Positions 1 through 5,143 of a stretch of 8,458 nt of DNA are shown in pieces (the stretch's first letter is position 1; the number at the start of each line of letters is the position of its first letter). The notes beneath the pieces were generated by a model, which made no database searches, had not been told where the DNA came from, and worked only from the letters and a program-made list of their open reading frames with translations. Both the position numbers and the translations under genes were made by a program. The DNA comes from an uncultured Bacteroidales bacterium. Its GTDB lineage: Bacteria; Bacteroidota; Bacteroidia; Bacteroidales; P3. Where the stretch lies: assembly GCA_937910265.1 (NCBI GenBank), contig CALEPD010000007.1, positions 1 to 8,458 of the forward strand, in the 5' to 3' direction.

Positions 1-580
1 AAGTTGATGATTATTGGATTATTTGCTGTTTTCTTTCTTACGGCATGCGAAGAGCCTCTGATCTACAAGGAAGATATCCGATACAGGGTTTTTACGAATG
101 GTAGTGGCCATGACCTTAAGATTACATTGATACGTGAGGATACTACAGTTCAATACCATATTGCCAATAATGAATCCGCCATCTCTGAATCTGGAGAGGA
201 TTTTTTGATAACTGAAAATCCTCCAGGTTATACACCTCCCCCCCCCTTGGTCCTGGAGTTGGATTCCCGATACTGTAGTGGAGCGCACGGCAATAGTAAC
301 CTTTGATGACACCTATAGTCATATAAGCCGGGTAAGATTTCATTATGACTCTGTAGGAAAATTAGCAAAAAGGTCATTCGTTCCTGAAGAATGTAATTTT
401 TTTTGCAAGGAAAGACCTTTTTTTGACTGCCATGGCGTCTTTCCTGATTTTGCTGTTCCTTACACTATTTACTTTTCTCAATGTATAGTTACCCCTGCCT
501 ACTATGAACGTGCGGTAGAAGAAAATATGAAGGTAAGCCTCCAGGAGATGGCTTCCATAACTGGGCATTCTGTCGATTGA
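1..580 (+). pseudogene. Small lipoprotein, 5'-partial, frame broken at a C9 run
   Basis: The reading frame is open from the left edge, with an ATG at 7. It begins with a hydrophobic segment and a lipobox (F-L-T-A-C, then EEP), so the product is probably a lipid-anchored envelope protein. The true start, with the usual basic residues, may lie left of the window, since the codons before the ATG read K-L. The first frame runs to a stop near 306. The frame one base over stays open from about 242 to the TGA at 578-580 and carries the rest of a plausible protein (TVVERTAIVTFDDTYSH and onward). The two frames meet at nine consecutive C (238-246). Removing one C gives one continuous protein of about 190 residues with a proline/tryptophan-rich linker (PPPPWSWSWIP). 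Short Bacteroidales lipoproteins often carry a D-x-V-V...FDD stretch like this one, but I cannot assign a family or function. The break may be a mutation, a phase-variable tract or a sequencing error. Confidence 0.7.
238..246 (+). repeat. Homopolymer tract of nine C
   Basis: Nine consecutive C lie inside the lipoprotein gene, exactly where its reading frame changes. Eight C would put the upstream and downstream halves in one frame. Tracts of this kind are prone to slipped-strand mispairing and also to read errors. Confidence 0.9.
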
Positions 581-592
581 TTGGAGATATAA

Positions 593-616
593 TACTACCC
601 AAATTTTAGACAATTG
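593..616 (+). repeat. Left terminal inverted repeat of the IS
   Basis: This end matches the reverse complement of 1885-1908 at 17 of 24 positions. It begins TACTACCC and contains TTTTAGACAA. It is placed by comparing the two ends, not by comparison with a known element. Confidence 0.65.
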
Positions 617-640
617 CCCAGGTAAATCAAAATAAAGATG

Positions 641-649
641 TACCTTTGC
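641..649 (+). promoter_or_regulatory. Bacteroidota-type -7 box for the transposase
   Basis: TACCTTTGC fits the TAnnTTTGY consensus of the Bacteroidota primary sigma factor and lies 21 bases before the orfA ATG. No well-spaced -33 TTTG was found (the nearest TTG, 614-616, is 24 bases away), so this is a weak promoter call. Confidence 0.4.
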
Positions 650-670
650 AGCCGAAAATAAAACTAAAAC

Positions 671-976
671 ATGGGACGAATGATCAAATTCACACCAGCC
701 TACAAGGCAAAAGTTGCCATCGAGGCAATCAAGGAAAACGAAACGGTCGCAGAACTCGCCAAACGATTCGAGGTGTCTCCAGTGAAGATAGTCGAATGGA
801 AAGCCGAATTTCTTGCCAATGTGGCACAGGCATTCTAAAAGCCCACGGACAGCAAAAAGGAACTGAAGAGACTCAAATCCGATAACGACAAGCTCTTAAA
901 GAAAGTCGGACAGATGACGATAGAGTGCGATTTTTTTGCGAAAGCCTGCGAGGATGCCGGACTGAAAGTGAGATAG
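671..976 (+). pseudogene. IS3-family transposase OrfA, nonsense codon at position 56
   Basis: OrfA is the DNA-binding part of the IS3 transposase. From the ATG at 671 the protein reads MGRMIKFTPAYKAKVAIEAI and continues into a helix-turn-helix (ETVAELAKRFEVSPVKIVEW, about residues 24-43). An in-frame TAA at 836-838 stops it after 55 residues. Beyond that stop the same frame stays open to the TAG at 974-976 and encodes the expected charged, leucine-containing oligomerisation helix (KKELKRLKSDNDKLLKKVGQ). The intact gene would therefore be 101 codons, normal for the family. The TAA is followed by AAG, so a single change from GAA (Glu) would explain it. The lesion lies before the slippery site, so the OrfAB fusion transposase cannot be made from this start. 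Reinitiation at the ATG at 914 or the GTG at 925 is possible but would lack the HTH. Confidence 0.8.
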
Positions 977-1794
977 CAGAGATAGAGAAGAGGCGTCCCG
1001 CAGGCTTGAGTCGGAACAGATTCTGCAAACTGATGCATTTCAACCGCAGTACACTCTACTACAAGCCCAAGGGAGAGAGCGAGGAAAACCTCCGTATAAT
1101 GGAGGAGATGGACAGGTACTATATGGAGCATCCCACAGCGGGAGTGCTTACGATGGTCAACATGCTTGCATTGGCGGGCATCGTGGTCAATCAGAAGCGT
1201 GTCAGAAGGCTGCTCAGGCTGATGGGGATCAATGCCAACTATCCAAAGAAGTGCCTTTCGAAAGGTGGCTGTCCCCAATACATCCATCCCTACCTTTTAC
1301 GGGATATGGAAGTGGAAAGGCCGAACCAGATATGGAGCACCGACATCTCCTATATACCGATGAAGGGAGGCTTCATGTATCTTTATGCTTTCATTGATGT
1401 ATATAGCAGATTCATAGTGGGATGGCGGCTGAGCAACACACTGTCGGCCACCAACTGCCATGAGCTGATCAAGGACTGTGTCAGGGTCTATGGGGCCCCA
1501 GAGATCATCAACAGCGACCAGGGAAGCCAATATACTTCTCAGGCATGGACGAACTTGCTTGAATCATACGGAACCAAGGTCAGTATGGATGGCCGAGGCC
1601 GCTGCAAGGACAATATATGGATTGAGAGATTCTGGCGCACAATCAAGCAGGAATACATATATATAAATCCGTCAGAGACTGTAGACGAACTACGCTCGGG
1701 TATAGACAATTATATTCGATTCTACAACTATCAGCGGCCGCATCAGAGTCTGGATGTACTCTTGCCCGCCATGAAATATGGTATAGCTGTTTGA
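925..1794 (+). CDS. IS3-family transposase OrfB (DDE integrase core)
   Basis: OrfB is the catalytic half of an IS3/IS150-type transposase. It has an HTH_21-like segment (HPTAGVLTMVNMLALAG and the following RRLLRLMGI, residues about 69-102) and then an rve-type integrase core. The catalytic triad is visible: D140 in WSTDISYI, D198 in NSDQGSQYTS, and E234 in NIWIERFWRTIKQEY. The last two are separated by 35 residues, giving the canonical D-D-35-E. The C-terminal YNYQRPHQSL motif is also typical. The GTG at 925 is only the first possible start in the open frame. In this family the frame is normally entered by -1 frameshifting from orfA, which overlaps it by about 50 bases. This frame is intact to its TGA, so the protein itself shows no damage, but its usual upstream partner is truncated. 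Confidence 0.93.
   Translation: MRFFCESLRGCRTESEIAEIEKRRPAGLSRNRFCKLMHFNRSTLYYKPKGESEENLRIMEEMDRYYMEHPTAGVLTMVNMLALAGIVVNQKRVRRLLRLMGINANYPKKCLSKGGCPQYIHPYLLRDMEVERPNQIWSTDISYIPMKGGFMYLYAFIDVYSRFIVGWRLSNTLSATNCHELIKDCVRVYGAPEIINSDQGSQYTSQAWTNLLESYGTKVSMDGRGRCKDNIWIERFWRTIKQEYIYINPSETVDELRSGIDNYIRFYNYQRPHQSLDVLLPAMKYGIAV
931..937 (+). promoter_or_regulatory. -1 frameshift slippery site T_TTT_TTT
   Basis: Seven T are phased in the orfA frame as GA(T) TTT TTT, which is the X_XXY_YYZ arrangement needed for tandem slippage. A -1 slip moves the ribosome from the orfA frame into the orfB frame (next codons TGC GAA AGC), bypassing the orfA TAG at 974-976. Confidence 0.75.
942..1007 (+). other. Stem-loop downstream of the slippery site
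   Basis: Bases 942-950 (AAGCCTGCG) pair with 999-1007 (CGCAGGCTT). After one bulged A (951), bases 952-958 (GGATGCC) pair with 992-998 (GGCGTCC), including one G-T wobble. The stem totals 16 base pairs and starts 4 bases after the slippery heptamer (6 bases to the first G-C pair). The orfA stop lies in the loop. Position and strength fit a frameshift-stimulating structure. Confidence 0.7.
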
Positions 1795-1822
1795 AAAATA
1801 CTGCAGAAACCAAAATTGTTTG

Positions 1823-1831
1823 TATCTTTGT
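1823..1831 (+). promoter_or_regulatory. Possible outward-facing -7 box at the IS right end
   Basis: TATCTTTGT matches TAnnTTTGY and lies inside the IS after orfB, pointing at the LuxR gene. No convincing -33 element is present at the right distance, so activity is uncertain. Confidence 0.3.
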
Positions 1832-1884
1832 ATCGTCAAAGAGTAACCACTCTCAAATGATTGACAAAACTAAAATAATTGTAT

Positions 1885-1908
1885 AACTTGTTTAAAAAAC
1901 GGGGAGTA
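1885..1908 (-). repeat. Right terminal inverted repeat of the IS
   Basis: Read on the minus strand this end begins TACTCCCC and contains TTTTTTAAACAA, pairing with the left end at 593-616 (17 of 24). The element tip is probably within a few bases of 1908. Confidence 0.65.
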
Positions 1909-1924
1909 CTATAGCCGTTGCATT

Positions 1925-1961
1925 ACACACTGAAGTGTGAATTTTACTTTTGCAATAAAAT
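1925..1961 (+). promoter_or_regulatory. Palindrome plus half-site upstream of the LuxR gene
   Basis: ACACACT-GA-AGTGTGA (1925-1940) is a near-perfect inverted repeat (six paired bases on each side of a two-base centre). A further half-site, TCACACACTTT, lies at 1951-1961, just before the -33 element of the LuxR promoter. A closely matching palindrome occurs at 4674-4689 beside the decayed LuxR copy. It could be a binding site for the regulator or its homologues; that role is inferred from position and recurrence. Confidence 0.5.
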
Positions 1962-1965
1962 CACA

Positions 1966-1998
1966 CACTTTAATGTTGAAATAAAACAGTATATTTGC
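1966..1998 (+). promoter_or_regulatory. Promoter of the LuxR-type gene
   Basis: The -7 box TATATTTGC (1990-1998) fits TAnnTTTGY exactly, and a TTG at 1966-1968 stands 21 bases upstream as the -33 element. Transcription would start a little after 2000 and leave a leader of about 50 bases before the ATG at 2055. Confidence 0.6.
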
Positions 1999-2054
1999 AA
2001 AAGAAAAGCTATTGTACAAAACCATGCCTGATACGGCAGCAAAAAGTATTGCCT

Positions 2055-2819
2055 ATGCCAACATCCGACAACCCAATTGCAAAGCCACAACCCCTTTCGA
2101 ACGACGTGTTGGAGGCCTATTGCGCCATGGCAGACTCCATAGCCAAAACAACACACTATGCGGTATCGCTCTACGACACAGCCGTCCAAAAATATATCCA
2201 CATATCGGAATCTACCAATTGGATACGCACCAGATACAAGGAAATGGCACTGCAACATCAGTCTGAATTGCATACAAAAAGCATACCCTACAAAGAAATG
2301 CAAATGTTGAATATGGCACACAAATCGTTGGTGCCTATTGTCGACCGCATTGATATCAAAGAACGCAAAAAAATATATTTGATACAAAACAACCATTACA
2401 CAATACACGAGCAAAAGAATGTGTTGTGTAGTAAAAAAATATCCGCATTGACATTCAACAGCGACGGAACGCCACGTATTGTGATGACGCTGTACCTTTT
2501 CACAAATCAACAGGAAGGGCTGTTCTGTCTACTGAACAACACCTTAAAAAAAGAATACCATATCTACAATTTCTTGCGCAACAGATGGGAAAGGCACTCA
2601 TATACACAGTTATCGCACAACGAATTTCAGATGCTCATGCTGAGCAATTCAGGGAAAAGCATTTCCGACATCGCAACCATCATGCACAAATCGACCGACA
2701 CCGTGAAAGGTTACAGGAAAGCCGTTTTCGACAAAATGAACGTCACCAACATACAGGGCGCCATTGTCAGGGCGTTGGACTACAAACTTTTCGCATACCC
2801 GAGCAACGACAGCCAATAA
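2055..2819 (+). CDS. LuxR-family transcriptional regulator
   Basis: This is a 254-residue protein with a C-terminal LuxR/GerE-type helix-turn-helix at about residues 185-245 (LSHNEFQMLMLSNSGKSISD, then IATIMHKSTDTVKGYRKAVF), the usual pattern of these DNA-binding domains. The N-terminal 180 residues have a sensor-like mix of strands and helices, perhaps PAS-like, but no ligand motif is recognisable. I chose the ATG at 2055 because the frame upstream (open from a TTG at 1995) overlaps the promoter -7 box, and because a decayed copy at 4743 starts with the same MPTxDNxI. The gene stands alone on the plus strand, facing a leftward exported-protein gene across a hairpin. The upstream palindrome may mean it regulates itself. 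Its targets are unknown; the adjacent surface-protein genes are candidates by position only. Confidence 0.82.
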   Translation: MPTSDNPIAKPQPLSNDVLEAYCAMADSIAKTTHYAVSLYDTAVQKYIHISESTNWIRTRYKEMALQHQSELHTKSIPYKEMQMLNMAHKSLVPIVDRIDIKERKKIYLIQNNHYTIHEQKNVLCSKKISALTFNSDGTPRIVMTLYLFTNQQEGLFCLLNNTLKKEYHIYNFLRNRWERHSYTQLSHNEFQMLMLSNSGKSISDIATIMHKSTDTVKGYRKAVFDKMNVTNIQGAIVRALDYKLFAYPSNDSQ

Positions 2820-2841
2820 GCCGACACTATACGGAATACGA

Positions 2842-2881
2842 CAGCGTCCCGTGCAATCCAAATGGTCTGCACGGGACGCTG
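2842..2881. terminator. Hairpin between convergent genes, probable bidirectional terminator
   Basis: CAGCGTCCCGTGCA (2842-2855) and TGCACGGGACGCTG (2868-2881) form a perfect 14-bp stem with a 12-base loop. The hairpin lies between the LuxR stop (2819) and the stop of the leftward gene (2905). There is no clear T run on either strand, so termination is inferred from the strong stem and convergent context. Confidence 0.6.
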
Positions 2882-2904
2882 CTTGACTTCAATAGGCCAA
2901 CCCG

Positions 2905-3474
2905 TCAGAAGCGATAGCTGACACCAGTCTTCAACATAGTGCTGATGGAGTATAGTCCATAATAGCCACCAAACATATCCCAACGGCCGACGCTGCCTTC
3001 TACAAAAATGCCAAACCGTTTGAAAGGATAAAAGGTTGCCGTAACTCCAGCGTTACACCCTAATTGCACCTTAAGCGGACTGACAGCCGCACCAGCGACC
3101 CCCACATTGGCATTGAGTGTTAGATCCCATTTACTGCTAACCACGCCGGCAGCCGAAAGCACATGATAACGCAACCCAGCTCCCAAATCATACATCACAT
3201 TGGCTTTGCTTTGCTCAACAACTGGAGAGAAGTTTGCATACAACCCCAACCCTGTATTCTTGCCAACACGCCACAATTCGGCATCAATATTGATAGTCGG
3301 AGTGGAGTTTATAGACAGATCCACTCCATGCGCTATTTCTGGATGCATCATAAGCGACTTTGTATTCAAATAACCGAAACTCAATCTTAACGAGCGACTA
3401 AAACCACTCTCTTGTGCATTTACAACGCCTGCTATTGCGATAGCAGCAAACAATATAAAAACGTGTTTTCTCAT
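2905..3474 (-). CDS. Small exported beta-barrel-like outer membrane protein
   Basis: This is a 189-residue protein. It begins with a clear signal peptide (MRK, hydrophobic core, cleavage probably after VVNA, residue 20). The mature part is rich in alternating hydrophobic and polar stretches with many Gly, Tyr and Phe residues (LGLYANFSPV, LGAGLRYHVL, NANVGVAGAA, GVTATFYPFKRFGIFVEG). It ends in an aromatic residue (TGVSYRF), as outer membrane beta-barrels usually do. Its size suits an eight-stranded barrel of the OmpA/OmpW-like porin class, but the exact family is not identifiable by eye. It follows the broken lipoprotein gene on the same strand after 67 bases, so the two might be co-transcribed. 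No strict TAnnTTTG box was found in the 67-base gap. Confidence 0.72.
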   Translation of the reverse strand: MRKHVFILFAAIAIAGVVNAQESGFSRSLRLSFGYLNTKSLMMHPEIAHGVDLSINSTPTINIDAELWRVGKNTGLGLYANFSPVVEQSKANVMYDLGAGLRYHVLSAAGVVSSKWDLTLNANVGVAGAAVSPLKVQLGCNAGVTATFYPFKRFGIFVEGSVGRWDMFGGYYGLYSISTMLKTGVSYRF

Positions 3475-3541
3475 TGTAACAAAATATTTAAGGTTAATAA
3501 CTATATAATCCTATTTGAAATATTTGTATTTTACATACACA

Positions 3542-4591
3542 TCAATTTTGATAAAGTTCCGCATAAGCAAGATCCGGGGTTCTTGCGCGAATGGCTAATG
3601 ACTGATAATGGTAATCCAACACATCTACAGGAAAAATCGTCGGCTCCGAATGAACGCCAATCCAAAGATTAAAACAATTTCTAGCAGTATCTATTTCACG
3701 ACTTCCTGAAATCCATGTATTCATATTATTTTCGTTTATTCTTCGTGAATGCCACGAAACAGAACCTTTACAAGTTAAAGTATGTTTTTCCAACCACCAA
3801 ATACCGAGAAATTTATGGCGACTATATACATGAATTAATGTTTCCAAATTATATCCAATATAAGGATAATACACATTCTGTGTTTCAATGGAAATTGCCA
3901 CATAATCGTTGTCGTCCTGAAGTTTATCTTTATAGTACCAACCATTTACACAACCTTCATGAGGCAAAGTACCTGTATTTGTATTTTTATAAGAAACATT
4001 AAATGTACTTGCATCTAAACCATTAACATCCGATTCATTTAAAGATGTCAATAAATTTAGATTTGAAATATTAGTAGACACCATACATCTATTAAACAAT
4101 CTATAAACTTGGTTACCTACAATAAACAAACCATCTATATTGGCGACAAAACGATATGGTGAATCAAACCATTTTGGAGAAATTAACACTTCTCCAAATT
4201 CCACAATTGTATCTAAAAAATCAGTATTGGCATTCTAATACGCAATCACATCTTCTTGATTTTCGAATTCACCAATATTAATTTTCTCATAAAAAGCATC
4301 TGACAATGCACCGATAGACTGCCTATCTGAAATTTGTTCATATTCCAAAAGTTGAGAAACAGAATCAAACGACATAGCGGTAGTTATTGCTGTCCAAACA
4401 GCATCTCTATCCAAAAAATAAGGTATTGATTGGCTTTTGGGAGAATTCGTAAAATTGATGTAAGATGAATCATCCTTATCACATGATACAAATAAGACTA
4501 CCATAGTTACCATACTACATACCAATAATTTACACATCAATTGACCTACATTAAACGTTCCTGTATTTTTATTGGAATAATAAGCTTTCAT
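3542..4591 (-). pseudogene. Lipoprotein gene interrupted by an in-frame TAG
   Basis: Two open stretches (4591-4235 and 4234-3542) are in the same frame, separated only by a TAG at 4235-4237. Together they encode about 349 residues. The N-terminus carries a lipoprotein signal (MCKLLVCSMVTMVVLFVSC, then DKDDSS), with the lipid-accepting Cys at residue 37 from the ATG at 4591, or residue 19 from the internal Met. The internal start gives the more normal signal peptide length. The second half looks like a real folded domain (CVNGWYYKDKLQDDNDYVAI, IWWLEKHTLTCKGSVSW, FNLWIGVHSEP), with several Cys and Trp residues. I do not recognise the family; Bacteroidales carry many such uncharacterised lipoproteins. 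Without readthrough the product is a 118-residue fragment. The gene is visibly more AT-rich than the T9SS gene to its right, suggesting separate origin. Confidence 0.7.
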
Positions 4592-4642
4592 AATTCATTG
4601 GTTTTTAAATTAATAACTAATTACTTAAGAAAGCGTTCATGA

Positions 4643-4674
4643 ACAAAATTATAAAAAATAATTCACACTTACAA
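4643..4674 (-). promoter_or_regulatory. Promoter of the leftward lipoprotein gene
   Basis: On the minus strand TAATTTTGT (4643-4651) fits TAnnTTTGY. A TTG (4672-4674) lies 20 bases upstream, the normal spacing. The leader to the ATG at 4591 would be about 45 bases. The -33 TTG touches the palindrome at 4674-4689. Confidence 0.55.
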
Positions 4675-4689
4675 CACACTAAAGTGTGT
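4674..4689. promoter_or_regulatory. Perfect palindrome ACACACT-AA-AGTGTGT, candidate operator
   Basis: Seven bases on each side pair perfectly around a two-base centre. The site abuts the -33 element of the leftward lipoprotein promoter and lies about 55 bases before the fossil LuxR start at 4743. A near-identical palindrome precedes the intact LuxR gene (1925-1940). Operator function is inferred from symmetry, recurrence and position. Confidence 0.55.
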
Positions 4690-4835
4690 ATTTGCAAAAA
4701 GATAGCCCAATGAACAAAATCCATTCTGCAAAGACATGACTTATGCCAACACCCGACAATACAATTGGGGAACAGAATGGACCACACAAGACATCGCTTA
4801 CAGCAATAAGCCAAGATATCAGAATCGGTAGCTGA
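4690..4835 (+). pseudogene. Decayed copy of the LuxR gene's leader and 5' end
   Basis: From TATTTGCAAAA onward this stretch tracks the region 1992-2095 upstream of and into the intact LuxR gene. Shared pieces include TATTTGCAAAA, ACAAAA, and TATGCCAACAnCCGACAA. The ATG at 4743 starts MPTPDNTIGEQNG, against MPTSDNPIAKPQP in the intact gene, then resemblance fades and a TGA stops the frame at 4833-4835 after 30 residues. No HTH coding sequence is visible downstream. It is best read as a truncated paralogue or leftover of a duplication. Expression as a short peptide is conceivable but unsupported. Confidence 0.6.
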
Positions 4836-5065
4836 CATCTGTTTTGGCATTATGCTGAATGAAGAATTGTCGAGTAACAAACTTACCTATTCATCGTATG
4901 TGATTATGCGGCAAAACCAGAAATGAGAGCGGGAAGAATGCGGCATTTACAACAACCCCGTCTGCCAGGTGCCTTCCTGCCGGCGACAAGAAAACACGTT
5001 GACATTATTGTATTATTTCGCAAAGCGACAGACAGCTAATATAAAAAGCATTATAAAAACAGAAA
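4836..5065. other. Intergenic stretch with no supportable gene
   Basis: Only short open stretches occur here (24 codons from 4852; about 52 codons without a start from 4927). None has a recognisable product. It may be the eroded remainder of the LuxR paralogue, but no alignable similarity to the intact gene was seen. Confidence 0.5.
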
Positions 5066-5096
5066 AAAGTGTGCCACCATTGAGGTAGCACACTTT
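5066..5096 (-). terminator. Intrinsic terminator of the T9SS protein gene
   Basis: Bases 5066-5078 pair with 5084-5096 (12 pairs, one mismatch, five-base loop), with arms AAAGTGTGCCACC and GGTAGCACACTTT. Read on the minus strand the hairpin runs into TTTTTT, C-T-G, then TTTTT. This is a classic factor-independent terminator about 50 bases past the stop at 5144. Confidence 0.85.
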
Positions 5097-5109
5097 ATGT
5101 TATGCTGTA

Positions 5110-5124
5110 CCGGAACAGTTCCGG
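5110..5124. other. Small hairpin CCGGAA-CAG-TTCCGG
   Basis: A perfect 6-bp stem with a three-base loop lies between the T9SS gene stop and its terminator. It may protect the transcript end or assist termination; no specific role is shown. Confidence 0.4.
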
Positions 5125-5143
5125 ACAGACATATGATAGCGTC

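Larger units (their letters stand above)
592..1909 (+). mobile_element. IS3-family (IS150-like) insertion sequence, about 1.3 kb
   Basis: The element holds overlapping orfA and orfB of the IS3 type, bounded by imperfect inverted repeats. The left end at 593-616 and the reverse complement of 1885-1908 agree at 17 of 24 positions, both starting TACTnCCC and sharing TTTTAnACAA. The left end resembles the IS150-group tip (ACCC, AAA, GGACA-like). TATA lies directly outside both ends (588-591 and 1910-1913) and may be a 4-bp target duplication. TATA is its own reverse complement, so it could equally be part of the repeat, and the ends are uncertain by several bases. The element sits between the lipoprotein stop (580) and the upstream region of the LuxR gene. 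Because orfA carries a nonsense codon, this copy probably cannot move by itself. Confidence 0.8.

Noticed and set aside
646..885. A 79-codon plus-strand frame over orfA
   Set aside because: It is a shadow: the orfA frame starting at 671 shows the expected HTH and oligomerisation helix, whereas this frame gives a low-complexity sequence without family features.
835..1287. A 150-codon minus-strand frame inside the IS
   Set aside because: It is antisense to the conserved transposase, has no recognisable domain, and no promoter or start context was seen.
1835..1865. GTCAA/TTGAC and AGAGT/ACTCT inverted repeats after orfB as a terminator
   Set aside because: The stems are only 5 bp, unevenly spaced and AT-rich, with no following T run.
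1995..2054. Upstream TTG start for the LuxR protein (20 extra residues)
   Set aside because: The TTG is part of the TATATTTGC -7 box, and the decayed copy supports the ATG at 2055 as the start.
4235..4237. TAG recoded as an amino acid
   Set aside because: Another gene in the window (orfA) uses TAG as a normal terminal stop, and only one internal TAG is seen. A point nonsense mutation is the simpler explanation.
4617..4880. An 87-codon minus-strand frame
   Set aside because: It overlaps the lipoprotein promoter, the palindrome and the fossil LuxR start, and encodes nothing recognisable.
4852..5084. Short open stretches (24 codons from 4852; about 52 codons from 4927) that faintly resemble regulator fragments
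   Set aside because: They are too short, lie in different frames, and cannot be aligned convincingly with the intact LuxR protein.
5066..5096. AGTGTG/CACACT arms read as a third copy of the regulatory palindrome
   Set aside because: The arms belong to a longer stem with a five-base loop followed by a T run on the minus strand, which is a terminator. The spacing differs from the two-base-centre palindromes.
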